Shown: one piece after another, positions 35,810-45,300 of the stretch | Layout of the letters: each line of letters starts with the position of its first letter | How positions within the stretch are numbered: position 1 is the stretch's first letter | Source of the DNA: Deltaproteobacteria bacterium | GTDB taxonomy: Bacteria; Myxococcota_A; Polyangia; Polyangiales; Polyangiaceae | NCBI GenBank assembly: GCA_016218915.1 | Contig: JACRCQ010000072.1 | Coordinates: forward strand, 186,001 to 250,000 | Length of the DNA: 64,000 bases | Direction of reading: 5' to 3' | The notes under the pieces: generated by a model | The model's database searches: none | What the model saw: only the letters and a program-made list of their open reading frames with translations | What the model was told of the DNA's origin: nothing | Position numbers and translations under genes: made by a program

Positions 35810-36145
35810 GTTGATCCAGCGGCTTCGTCCGTGCCGCTGCCAGCGCTGCCGTCCGCGCCAGAGGGAGCTTCTGCCTGGCTACATCCCAGTCGCCCGATGG
35901 CAGATGCGATAACCCCGAGAAGCCCGCTCAGGCTTCGAATCGCGCAACGTACGGGCAAGCCCCGCACATGGGTGCCCTAGCGACGCCTCGACTTTCGGGG
36001 CACGAGCGCCGCAGCGAGGGAAGATTTCGCATAGTCTCGCGGTATCATTCGATGCTACAAACGGGAATCCTTGAGATCGTTGAACTCATGGCGCGTCCTT
36101 TCGCCGCGCGGTCCCGTGGATGCTCATCAACGGAGGCAAAGACTG
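35810..36145. other. Intergenic region, no gene seen
   Basis: About 336 bp without a supported gene. An ORF on the minus strand (35575-35967) has a lipoprotein-like beginning but is mostly antisense to the FHA gene. GGAGG at about 36132 is the ribosome-binding site of the beta-helix gene. Confidence 0.5.
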
Positions 36146-37966
36146 ATGTCTCGATGGTTCTTGATCCCTGTCCTCGCCATTCCCGCAGTGCTCGCTCTCT
36201 CCTGCTCGAGTAGCAGCGATTCGGTCAACCCGGCTCCAACCGACGCAGGCGTCGATAGCGCGGTTGATGTGGGCGCCGATGGCCCGGTCGTCGCCGACGC
36301 GTGCGCCGACGTCGAAGCGATGCGCGCCACCTGCGGAATCCTTCCTGACCGGTTCGACGCGACCACCACGCTCGCCAAAGGTTGCTACAAGGCTGCCAAG
36401 ACCCCGGTCATCGCCAGCGGGGTCACCCTCACGCTCGCACCGGGCGTGGTCATTCTGTTCGCCGCAGAAACGGCCCTGAACGTCAATGGTGACTCGGCAC
36501 TGGTCGCAGTCGGTACGGCGAGCGAACCCATCTGCCTGACCGGCGACCAGTCCACGCGAGGTGCCTGGAAAGGTGTCCTGCTCGGAAGCACGAGCATCGG
36601 CGAGAACAAGTTCGATTATGTGACCGTCCAGTACGCCGGAAGCACGGCGCACGATTCCACAGCTGCCGCCTTGAAGGTCGTGTCTGACAGCACCCCGGCG
36701 CAGCTGAGCCTCAAGCACAGCACCCTTCGCGAAAGCCAGGGCTATGGCTTGTACTTCGTGGGGAGCGTCGAGACCTCGGAATTCGCGAACAACACGTTCA
36801 CGAAGAACAGCCTGGGACCCGCCAGCGTCGACTCACAAGTAGCCGGATTGCTCGACACGACCTCGACCTACACCGGAAACGACGTCGACGAGGTGTCGGT
36901 CCGAAGCCAGAATCTCAACAAGAACGGGACCTGGAAGGCCATCGGTGTTCCCTTCCACCTGACCGCCTACTTGAACATCAACACGCTTTGGACCATCGAC
37001 GCGCCGAACACGGTGATCATGGCGGCAGACACCTCGCTCACCGTCAACGGCGACCAAGCGGGTATCAAAGCCGTGGGGACCGCAGACCACCCCATCCTGT
37101 TCACGGGCGAAAAGAAAGAGCGCGGCTTCTGGACCGGCATCGCCTTTGCGGGCAACAATGCGGACAACCGGCTAGAGTTCGTCACGGTCGAGTACGCGGG
37201 CAGCACAGCGCATGACGCGAACGGCGCCGCTGTCAGGGCCATTGGCGACAGCCACGGCGTGACGCTGAGCCTGTCGAACACCACACTCCACGAGAGCCAG
37301 GGTTTTGGCCTCTTCCTGACAGGAAGCGCCCAGGCGCCCGTGTTCGCCAACAACACCTTCACCAAGAACACCCTCGGGCCTGTCAGCGTCGGCGCGTCAG
37401 CCGCGCACCTGCTCGATGTCACCTCCAAGTACGTCGGTAACGACGTTGACCGCGTGCGGGTCCGGGACCATACCGTCGCCCAGGCCGTTACCTGGCAGGA
37501 CATCGGGGTTCCCTACGACTGCGAAGGCTACCTGGAGACCAATCTGGTCTGGACGCTCGCTCCTGGCGTGACCCTGATCCTCCCCAAGGATGCGCGTATC
37601 TACGTTGGCGGCGATCAAGCGGCTCTTCACGCGGTAGGCACTGCCGCGAAGCCCATCACGATCACCGGAGCGCAGAAGACCCAGGGATTCTGGAAGACGA
37701 TCTTCTTCGATCACAGCGTCAATGCGGCCAACCAGTTCGAGTACGCGACCGTGGAGTACGGCGGCTCCGTCGGTGGCAGCGGAGAAAAGGGCATGATCAC
37801 GGCGACCGCGGACAGCCACGGGGTGTCGGTGAGCGTCAAGAGCAGCACCATCCAGCACAGCGCGCAGTACGGCATCTATCTCGGGGGCTCGGCCCAGTAC
37901 AACGGCGACATCGAATCGGTCAACACGTTCGCTGACAACGCCTCCGGCAACGTCTTCAAAGAGTAG
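36146..37966 (+). CDS. Three-repeat beta-helix-like lipoprotein
   Basis: A 606-residue protein with a lipoprotein signal (LIPVLAIPAVLALSC) and a short Asp/Ala-rich linker. It holds three internal repeats of about 170 residues, each with a VNGD or VGGDQA segment, an AVGTA.P motif, a GxW(K/T) turn, a YVTVxYAGS-type strand, an ESQGYGLY or QYGIYLGGSA strand and a NNTFTKN segment. This is the pattern of right-handed parallel beta-helix proteins. No catalytic set recognised. It could be an adhesin or a polysaccharide-binding protein. ATG 36146 has GGAGG upstream; the frame opens at 36071. Confidence 0.75.
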   Translation: MSRWFLIPVLAIPAVLALSCSSSSDSVNPAPTDAGVDSAVDVGADGPVVADACADVEAMRATCGILPDRFDATTTLAKGCYKAAKTPVIASGVTLTLAPGVVILFAAETALNVNGDSALVAVGTASEPICLTGDQSTRGAWKGVLLGSTSIGENKFDYVTVQYAGSTAHDSTAAALKVVSDSTPAQLSLKHSTLRESQGYGLYFVGSVETSEFANNTFTKNSLGPASVDSQVAGLLDTTSTYTGNDVDEVSVRSQNLNKNGTWKAIGVPFHLTAYLNINTLWTIDAPNTVIMAADTSLTVNGDQAGIKAVGTADHPILFTGEKKERGFWTGIAFAGNNADNRLEFVTVEYAGSTAHDANGAAVRAIGDSHGVTLSLSNTTLHESQGFGLFLTGSAQAPVFANNTFTKNTLGPVSVGASAAHLLDVTSKYVGNDVDRVRVRDHTVAQAVTWQDIGVPYDCEGYLETNLVWTLAPGVTLILPKDARIYVGGDQAALHAVGTAAKPITITGAQKTQGFWKTIFFDHSVNAANQFEYATVEYGGSVGGSGEKGMITATADSHGVSVSVKSSTIQHSAQYGIYLGGSAQYNGDIESVNTFADNASGNVFKE

Positions 37967-38098
37967 CCCGCCAGCTCCCTCGCAAACGAGCCCACGACCT
38001 CGGCAGCCTCGACCGCTGCGCTGTCCGGTCCCGTTGACGACTTTCCGACAGCGCGCCACGTGACTTGCCCGGGGCTGCGATTGGTCTACACTGCCCGC

Positions 38099-38653
38099 AT
38101 GATCCGACAGGTTCGATGCGCTTGGGTATCCCTCGTAGTCCTCGCAGCGTGCGGGGGCTCCGTGGTGGTAGGGGAGCCGCAGGACGGCGGAGCGGCGGGA
38201 TCCGCGTCTGGTGCAGGAGGAGCCAGCGCAAAGGGCGGTGCAGGAGGAACCAGCGCAAAGGGCGGTGCCGGAGGCACGAGCGGAACGGGTGGCGCCGGGG
38301 GCGTGAGCGGCACAGCGGGCTCCGCAGGCAACGGCTTGTTCGGCGTCTGCCACGACTACGTTGCGATGGTCAACCATGCGAGCTCGGACCCGTGCACCAA
38401 TTGCCTGGCGAGCATGAGCACAGGCCAGTGCAAGTCCTCGTTCGACCAGCTGCAAACGTCCTCAGGCGCCTGCGGCGGCGCAAACGACTGTGCAATGAAC
38501 AATTGCAGCTGCAAGAACGGTCCGCCGTGCGATCCCGACCTTCTGTGCGGCTGCGTCGACAAGTGCATGCTCGGGTTCCCCGACTCCTGCGCGGCGACGT
38601 GGAAGAATGCGCTGAGCTGCGCCGTCGGACAGTGCAGCTCAGCGTGCCAGTAG
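38099..38653 (+). CDS. Lipoprotein with Gly/Ala repeat linker and Cys-rich domain
   Basis: A 184-residue protein. MIRQVRCAWVSLVVLAAC is a lipoprotein signal. Residues 30-75 are GGAS/GGTS repeats (GGASAKGGAGGTSAKGGAGG), from near-identical 27-bp DNA repeats at about 38218-38280. The C-terminal domain has about 15 cysteines (SSDPCTNCLASMSTGQC, DPDLLCGCVDKC). The long flexible linker suggests a disulfide-bonded domain held off the membrane. No function assigned. The frame opens at 38060. Confidence 0.7.
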   Translation: MIRQVRCAWVSLVVLAACGGSVVVGEPQDGGAAGSASGAGGASAKGGAGGTSAKGGAGGTSGTGGAGGVSGTAGSAGNGLFGVCHDYVAMVNHASSDPCTNCLASMSTGQCKSSFDQLQTSSGACGGANDCAMNNCSCKNGPPCDPDLLCGCVDKCMLGFPDSCAATWKNALSCAVGQCSSACQ

Positions 38654-38667
38654 TGCACACTCAAGCC

Positions 38668-40020
38668 TCACTCTCTGATGCCGAATCGCCTCCGCATCAG
38701 CCAGCTGGCTCCGACCGATCCGATCAAGAGCGCAAACCCCACGCCGACGGACAGATTGCCCCATTGAAGCAGCGTCCTCGGCGCTGTGACCAGATGCGTC
38801 TGCACCGCCATGTGAAAGTAGACTCCAAGCAGCGGCACCAGCGCCGTGCGGACCTTCACCTTGAAGAACATCACTGCCAGCCCGAGCGTGAGCAGCACGT
38901 CCAGCGCGATCACGTGTCCAGGCCACGGTCCCCCTGACCATCCGCGTGTCCAGAGCGAAACATAGACGCACACCAGCGCGCCTGTGAGCAGCCGTGCAAG
39001 AGCTTGCCTGCTCGCAGGGGCGAACGACACCGGGAGCCATTCGGACTTGCGCGCCTCGCCTCCGTGCGTTCGATAGGGCGCGTTCTGCGAAGAGGGGCTG
39101 GCCTCAAGCCTGCAGGGCTTCCGCAAAGCGTGCAAGGTGAGAGTCACAGCAGCCATCAGGCTGGTCATCGCAAGGTGCCCGGGCATGAGCAAACCCACGA
39201 GCAGCAACGTTGCGAGAACCGCACCCCACAGCGTCAGCTCGCGACGAATCCATCGGGTTGCGAGCAGGAGCGCTACGGGCCATACCGCTGCCGTCTCCAG
39301 ATTGTATTCGGATGTCCAGAACAAGGCGTGGGCAAAAGCAAGGACCGCCATCATGGCCCAGGATGCGCGAAGGACACGGCGCATCATCGCTTGCTGGGTG
39401 GAATCGAGGCTCACCCGGCTGGTGACCGTCCGCGAGGTCCAGAGCCCTGCCGCAAAGAGCGCGAACACCCAGGACGCGACCAGCACCGTGCGCACGTGCG
39501 GAGTGACGTGATGGAAGAAGTGCGGAACGATGGTCAGGCCGAGCGCACCGACCACAGGCACGGCGATCGCCGATCGCGACAGCCGCAGGCGAAGCGCCCA
39601 GGCCAGGGCGAAGAGCTTGCCGACGAACAGAGCCAGCCACGCGGAGGAAGCGGCGATGCCAAAGGGCGACAGGTAGACAGACGTCTCGGTGTGAAGGGTG
39701 AGATCGCACTGGTACAGGATGGCCAGCAGCGAAAGCAGGACCGCGGGCCGTCGCAGGCCGATGCGCATGAGCAGCGCTGCGCCGCCGATGAGCGCCAGCG
39801 AATAGACCTCAGCGATGGCAGCAACTCCGATCGACCCGTAGACAGCTCCCTCACGCGCAAAACCCCGGGATACGAGTGTCACGCCGGCCAGGACCAGGGC
39901 TGCGCTCAGCAGATACAACGGATTGTATTCGATCAGCCACCGATGCAGCAGCCGTCGCCAGAATACCGCTTGGTGCGAGGGATCCTCTGCCGCTGCCTGC
40001 GGCGCGGGAGCCTGGTCCAT
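38668..40020 (-). CDS. Polytopic membrane protein
   Basis: A 450-residue protein with about ten hydrophobic helices (for example LLSAALVLAGVTLV, YSLALIGGAALLM, LLTGALVCVYVSLW) and a basic, polar loop near residues 320-350. No family recognised; possibly a transporter-like or enzyme-like integral membrane protein. ATG 40020 has AAAGGAA upstream. It faces a small lipoprotein gene divergently across about 220 bp. Confidence 0.65.
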   Translation of the reverse strand: MDQAPAPQAAAEDPSHQAVFWRRLLHRWLIEYNPLYLLSAALVLAGVTLVSRGFAREGAVYGSIGVAAIAEVYSLALIGGAALLMRIGLRRPAVLLSLLAILYQCDLTLHTETSVYLSPFGIAASSAWLALFVGKLFALAWALRLRLSRSAIAVPVVGALGLTIVPHFFHHVTPHVRTVLVASWVFALFAAGLWTSRTVTSRVSLDSTQQAMMRRVLRASWAMMAVLAFAHALFWTSEYNLETAAVWPVALLLATRWIRRELTLWGAVLATLLLVGLLMPGHLAMTSLMAAVTLTLHALRKPCRLEASPSSQNAPYRTHGGEARKSEWLPVSFAPASRQALARLLTGALVCVYVSLWTRGWSGGPWPGHVIALDVLLTLGLAVMFFKVKVRTALVPLLGVYFHMAVQTHLVTAPRTLLQWGNLSVGVGFALLIGSVGASWLMRRRFGIRE

Positions 40021-40239
40021 GATCGTTCCTTTCCGTGAGATGTCGGTTGCGTGCTGCGTGTGTGCAAACCAGGTGCCACCGCGGATTGTTCCGAGATCCC
40101 GCTAGGCAAGATGAGTGCGAGGCCTCGAAGCATGACAGACTGGCAGCCAGCCGCGTCGATCGACGACGAAGCGGCAAGCTGTGCGTGGCACGCGCCAGTA
40201 GCTGTTGACGCCGCGACAGGCGTGCTGCATTCGTTGCGC

Positions 40240-40818
40240 ATGCGTTCTTCCTCTGGCCTTGCCCTGTTGCTCATCGCAGCCTGCTCCGGCGCTCCCAGCG
40301 TGGCCACCCCGCCCGCAGCGCCGTCCACTTCGGCCAGCGCGCCGATCGCCGCACCTGCCACCGAGCTCGCGCCGACGCCCTTCACTGCTGAGCAGATCCG
40401 GGACGCGACCAAGCCGGGGCGCACCTACCGCTGGAAGGTAGAGGCTGCCGGCAAGCCGGTCGTGATCAAGCAGGTCACGCTCGCCCAGGTCGAGCCGGCT
40501 CGCGTGCTGATCACCACCATGCTCGAGGATGAGAAAGGGAAGGTTCTCGAGTCGAACCCTGGCGCATGGTCCACCTGGGATGCTCTACGCAAGCACGCAG
40601 AATTCCCGAAGAGCGCCGTGACGACCCGCAAGGAGTCCGTCACCGTTCCAGCAGGAACCTTCCCTTGCATCGTGTACGTGGTGAAGGAAGAGGGCGGAGA
40701 GATCACGACCTACTGGTTTGCCGAGTCCCTTCCAGGCGCACCCGTACAGTTCAAGACGGAGAAGGACGGCAAGGAAGTCCTGATCAGCCGTCTCCTGGAG
40801 CACCGCAGCGGGATTTGA
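40240..40818 (+). CDS. Lipoprotein of unknown function
   Basis: A 192-residue protein. MRSSSGLALLLIAAC is a lipoprotein signal (lipobox IAAC), followed by a Pro/Ala/Ser linker. The mature domain (about 50-192) is beta-rich, with alternating charged strands (RTYRWKVEAAGKPVVIKQV, then VTVPAGTFPCIVYVVKEE, then ITTYWFAESLPGAPVQFKTE) that recall DUF3108/LolA-like sheets, but no family is confirmed. The frame opens at 40051; ATG 40240 is the first start that gives an export signal, though it lacks a clear Shine-Dalgarno. It ends 3 bp from a convergent AgmX-like gene. Confidence 0.6.
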   Translation: MRSSSGLALLLIAACSGAPSVATPPAAPSTSASAPIAAPATELAPTPFTAEQIRDATKPGRTYRWKVEAAGKPVVIKQVTLAQVEPARVLITTMLEDEKGKVLESNPGAWSTWDALRKHAEFPKSAVTTRKESVTVPAGTFPCIVYVVKEEGGEITTYWFAESLPGAPVQFKTEKDGKEVLISRLLEHRSGI

Positions 40819-40821
40819 AGC

Positions 40822-41616
40822 TCACTGAATCGTGTAGGACCGCTGGATCACCACGCTCTCGCCCACGAACGGCGGAATCGTCGCTGCCAGGAACTGCCGG
40901 GCGATGCAGGCCCCGACAGGCGTCTCGTAGTAGCGCGAGCCCGTCACCCATGCGGCAATCACCTGACCATCAGGCGCGAGCACCAGCTTCATGGAGACCA
41001 TCGCCCCTGCGTCCCGGGAAGGCAGACACGCCTGCGCGCGACCCCACGCGAGTCCGAGCGCCAGATCGACTCCTGTCATGTCCGGCGACCCGGTGCCGGG
41101 CTCCGTCTTCCCGGACTCGCTCGGACTCTCGGCGACCGGGGACGCGGCCATCGTGTTGGGTGCCGCTGCCGAGGCGCGACGGACCGGCGAGGCGGCCCGG
41201 TAGATGCCCGCAGCCGCGAGGCAGATCGCTGCAAGCAGAACGGCGTAGCCTACGCCTTGCACGACGTGGCGGCGCGCGCGCCGAGGCTCTTCCGGCGCTG
41301 CAGAGGTCATCGCGACCGGGGCGACAGATGTACCTGCCCCGTGCTGCTGGGCATGGGGTGGCGGTGCAGGTTCGCCCCATGGTCTCCTCGGTACGTCTGC
41401 GTCGATCGCGGGATCGATCCCGTCGTCGTCGAATCGCGGGAGAGGCGCGCTGCGCCAGGGCGAGTGCACCTCCGAGGCGTCCAGCTCCGCCTGGAGCTCC
41501 AACGTGAGAGTCTGCCTGCGGCGGGCTCTCTGTGGTAGCGAATCGAGGAATACGATCTCGTCGCTCAGGGGTTGCCCCGCCCTCCTTGGCAAGCTCGCCT
41601 CATGATTGCGCGACAT
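40822..41616 (-). CDS. Single-pass membrane protein with AgmX-like C-terminus
   Basis: A 264-residue protein. The first 115 residues are cytoplasmic and polar, one helix follows (GYAVLLAAICLAAAGIY), then a Ser/Pro linker and a C-terminal domain of about 85 residues (GLAWGRAQACLPS, MVSMKLVLAPDGQVIAAWV, VGACIARQFLAATIPPF). The two cysteines and the strand pattern match the C-terminal domain of the AgmX/PglI-type protein at 18264, so this is probably a shorter paralogue. Role unknown. Confidence 0.65.
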   Translation of the reverse strand: MSRNHEASLPRRAGQPLSDEIVFLDSLPQRARRRQTLTLELQAELDASEVHSPWRSAPLPRFDDDGIDPAIDADVPRRPWGEPAPPPHAQQHGAGTSVAPVAMTSAAPEEPRRARRHVVQGVGYAVLLAAICLAAAGIYRAASPVRRASAAAPNTMAASPVAESPSESGKTEPGTGSPDMTGVDLALGLAWGRAQACLPSRDAGAMVSMKLVLAPDGQVIAAWVTGSRYYETPVGACIARQFLAATIPPFVGESVVIQRSYTIQ

Positions 41617-41855
41617 GGCTGCCCTTCTCCTGTGTCAAAGGATCTCGTTGTCCACGCCAAGCCGTCCATTCAACGAACGATTGCCAAGCTCGGGCTCTCG
41701 AAGGACCCGCCCTACCCACCCATCCCCAGAGCCATCCATCGAGCAGGCGTGCGCGGTTGGCAAGCGCCTTCGAGGAGGCAATCGCTATTCGTCAGTATCA
41801 CCCAGGTCGCGTTTGAGCCGCTCCCCCGGCGGCCGGTGGATGCTATCCTCCGTTC

Positions 41856-41891
41856 ATGAAGCGCATCGTCGCCCCCTGGAGGTCGCTGTGA
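41856..41891 (+). promoter_or_regulatory. Possible leader mini-ORF
   Basis: An 11-codon reading frame (MKRIVAPWRSL) whose TGA overlaps the GTG start of the ABM-domain gene by two bases, with TGGAGGT inside it serving as that gene's ribosome-binding site. It may only be chance. Confidence 0.25.
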
Positions 41892-42190
41892 CCCACGTCA
41901 TCGTTTGGGAATTCCGCGTGCGCGAGGGATTCGAGCGTGCATTCGAGGAGGCGTACGGACCACGCGGAGGCTGGGCAGCCTTGTTCGCCAGGAGCCCGCA
42001 GTGCCTGGGAACCGCGCTGCTGAAGGACGAATCGAGTCCAGGGCGCTATTTGACGTTGGATCGCTGGACGACGGCAGAGGCTTTCGCGGAGTTCAAGGCC
42101 ACGCACGGTGCAGCGTACGACGATCTCGACGCGCACTGCGCTGCCTGGACCGATACCGAGGTCCGGATCGGGGCGTGGAAGGAGCTCTAG
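41888..42190 (+). CDS. ABM-domain (antibiotic biosynthesis monooxygenase-like) protein
   Basis: A 100-residue protein (THVIVWEFRVREGFERAFEEAYGPRGGWAALF..., then YLTLDRWTTAEAFAEFKATHGAAYDDLD) with the dimeric alpha/beta-barrel pattern of the ABM/Dabb group. Members include heme-degrading and polyketide-oxidising enzymes as well as many of unknown role, so function is open. GTG 41888 is supported by TGGAGGT upstream; the longer frame from 41606 has no recognisable content. Confidence 0.75.
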   Translation: MTHVIVWEFRVREGFERAFEEAYGPRGGWAALFARSPQCLGTALLKDESSPGRYLTLDRWTTAEAFAEFKATHGAAYDDLDAHCAAWTDTEVRIGAWKEL

Positions 42191-42264
42191 CACGGTTCGT
42201 TGGGGGATCCGCCGCGACGCCTTCTCCGGGTGCGCAATGCGCTGGGCCCGTGGGTCCCGGTAGC

Positions 42265-42282
42265 GGCACGCCACGGCGTGCC
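42265..42282. terminator. Perfect 8-bp hairpin between convergent genes
   Basis: GGCACGCC-AC-GGCGTGCC forms an 8-bp stem in the 140-bp gap between the ABM-domain gene and the convergent DUF3857 gene. There is no strong T-run on either side, so it may be a bidirectional terminator or a REP-like palindrome, as at 47430-47560. Confidence 0.35.
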
Positions 42283-42330
42283 TGCGTTGGGCACGGCATG
42301 CCGTTCCCTTCGGATACGCAGTACGGGCCC

Positions 42331-45300
42331 TCACTGAATCCCGATCCGGATCTCCCGCTGCGTCGCCTCATCCGCGCTTCGCGCAAAGCTCTGGAACGCA
42401 GGGTACTTCGCCACCGAGATGCGCCCTGCCGGAAGGTCGAACACCCGATCCAGCACGAGGTCCTTGCCCTCCACCCGGTCTCGCACGGTCACGACCCGGT
42501 CGTCGTCGCGCACCTCCGCAGGCGACGGCTGCGTGAGCAGCGTCCCGCGCGGGGGAAGCTTGATGCGGATCCGGACTTCCATGTGCGAAGCATCCGGTAT
42601 GATCATGGGCGTCTTGCGCTCCGCCAGCGAGGCCATCCTCGCGACGCGCACGCGGAACGGCGGGGCCAGCGCCAAACCACCGGCTTGCCGCCTTGCGAAG
42701 TCGGCCATCACGGCCTTCATGTGAATCGTCAGCGGCTTGTCCAGATCGTCCTGATCCTGAACCTCCATGCTGAGCAGGCTGGCTCCGGGCAGGTCCGATG
42801 CCAGGAGCTTGGACTCCACGGCATCGTGCAATTGCGCCTTGGGCAGGGTCTCCAGGCTCCTTCTCACCGCTATGCCGTACTTGCCCACGAACCGCTCCAG
42901 CAGGTCGATCTCCGCCGCCCCGTCGTCGCGCATCGTGGCCGTGCCTTCGTACACGATCCCGTCGAACGATCCGACCGTGCTGGTCACCACCTTCGGCGTG
43001 CCCTCGATCAGCCTGAATCCGGGCTGGCCGCGCAGCTCCGCAGGCAGGTAGCCAAAGGGAGCGAACTTGTCGAGCACGGTCAGGAACAGCTCGCCTTTCT
43101 CGGTCTGCACCCGAATCACGAAGTCGTTGAACGACTCGGACTCGGTCATCGGCCCGATCGGCGGCTCGGTCAGGCGATCCTTGACCGCCACGATCTCTGC
43201 AGGAATGCCAAGGATGCGCGCGATGTACAGGAAGCCGAGGACAGGCTCGCCGCTCTTTCCCACCACGATCCTGCGTCCGTCGCGCTCGTTGCCCTTCTCC
43301 ACGTTCGACAGCACCCAGTGGTAGATGCGCTTGGCGCGCTCTTCCACCGCCCCCGGCGGCGCACCTTGCACGATGCGCTCGGCGATGCGCTTGAGCCTCG
43401 GATCGCGCACGCTCCGGTCCGCGAGCGCATCCACCATGTTGCGAAGCTCCCGTTCGAGCGTCAGGCCCCAACCCACGCGCACGCTGGGAAGCAGCTCCTG
43501 GATCGGCACCGTTCCAGGCTCGATCACGGCGGCCGGGCTCTTGTCCACGGTCCACCGGCGCGTGATCAGCATGCCGTCCTCGGTCACCACAGGCTCCGGG
43601 ACGTTGCCGTGCGGCTCGATGGTCAGCGGGCGATCCTTGGGGGAGATGACGATGAACTCGCTGCGCCAGTAGCCGATATCCTGCTCTCGGAAGAACCAGT
43701 GCGGCCCGCGGTACGTCATGCCTCCCATGCCATCGCCCGGCTTGGAGATGATGCTCTCGGTCTCGATGTAGTCCCCCACCTCCAGGTGCGGCATCGTGAC
43801 CGTCGGCTTGCCTGCGACGAACTCCGGCTCGAGGATGCGGCCGTCCTTCTTGATCACCCGAAGCCGCAGCACGAGCCCTTCGGGCACGTTCTGCTCGGCC
43901 ATCTTGCGGATCGACTCCTCGGTCTGCACGCGCACGATCTCGTGCTCGAGCATGCGCGAGGAGCCGTCCGGGTGCAGCCACAGAACCGAGTAGTCGAGCA
44001 CGCGCACGGCGTTGCCTTCCATCTCGCCGCCCGCCTTGACGAACTCGCCGATCATCTTGCGCGCATCGAGCCTGTACGGCTCCAGCTCGGTGCGCCCTTC
44101 CAGAAGCTCGATGGCATTTGCGAGGTCTGCCGATGGGGCGCCGTTCTGGATCGCATCCGCCAGCGCCTTGCGCAGCGCAGATTGATCGCCACGCGCCAGC
44201 TTCGCATCGGCCAGGGCCAGACGGCTCGTGGCATCGCGCGGGTTCTTTGCCAGCGCCTTCTCGAGCTGGGCGAACGACTCGCGCTGCTGGCCCGCGCGGC
44301 TCAGGAGCGTCTCGAGCTGGGCCGCCAGATCCTTGCGATCCGGCCGACGCGCCGCGAGCCGCTTGAGCTCTGCGATCGCCGCCTTGAAGTCCTTGCGACG
44401 CAGCGCGCGGTCGAGCTGGATGTCGGAATCCGGATCGAGCGCCTGGAGCCGGGCGACCACCTGATCCGCCTCGCTCACCTTGCCCTGCCCTTCGAGCACG
44501 TCGACCAGCGCGCGAAGGATCCGCGCACGTCGAGGGAACCTCTTGGAGGTCTCTTGCACGAGCATCGACTGCTCAGCCTGCCATCCGAGCTGGTCGTAGG
44601 CGTCGCTCAGCCCGGCTGCGATGTCAGGTACCTCCGGGAAGTGGTCGTAGAGCGCTCGCAGCTCCTTGGCGACCGCGGGAAGACCCTTCTTGTCCGCGCC
44701 GTCGGTCGCAAGCCAGGTGCGCGCCTGCCAGATCTCGGGGTCCCTTGCAGCCACCTTGCTGTACAGCTCGCGCGCCAGATCGCGACCGTCCGATGACGGG
44801 AAGATCGGATCGTACTGGACCAGCATCCCCTGCAGGGTCAGAGCCAGAGGGCCTGCGTCCTGCACGCTGCTCGCCAGCGGCTCCAGAAGCACGCTCGCAA
44901 GATCGAACTGCCCTTCGACCTGGGACAGGAAGCTGGCCAGGAAGGTTGTGAGGTGATCGGCTGGACGGACCACGTCGCCGGCGCGCACGAATCGATCGAT
45001 TACGTTCGGATCACCGACCACCACAGGAGGACGGGTGATGTAGGAAGGGCCTGGATCGTCGCTCGATACCTGCGGCATCGGGGTGCCATCCGGACGCAGC
45101 AGGCGCACCGAGGCCTTGGGGCTCTCGAGCCGTGCCACGATGCGGTGTCGTCCCTTTTCCAGCCGGAGGTGGACGCCGAACTTGGGCCAGGTCCCCCACT
45201 TGCGCGGCGACCTCTCCAGAACCGTCACGTCGTCGACCAGCAAGCGGCGCGCACCCTGCACCGCGAGCAACACCTCGGTCGGATGCTCCAGATTGATGAA

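Noticed and set aside
35575..35967. Lipoprotein-like minus-strand ORF (130 residues)
   Set aside because: Has a signal-like start but is mostly antisense to the FHA gene; no independent support.
42093..42386. 97-residue minus-strand ORF in the ABM/DUF3857 gap
   Set aside because: Arg/Pro-rich translation of a palindrome-containing gap; no start signal.
41905..44796. 963-residue plus-strand ORF
   Set aside because: Antisense to the DUF3857 gene; His/Arg/Leu-rich shadow.
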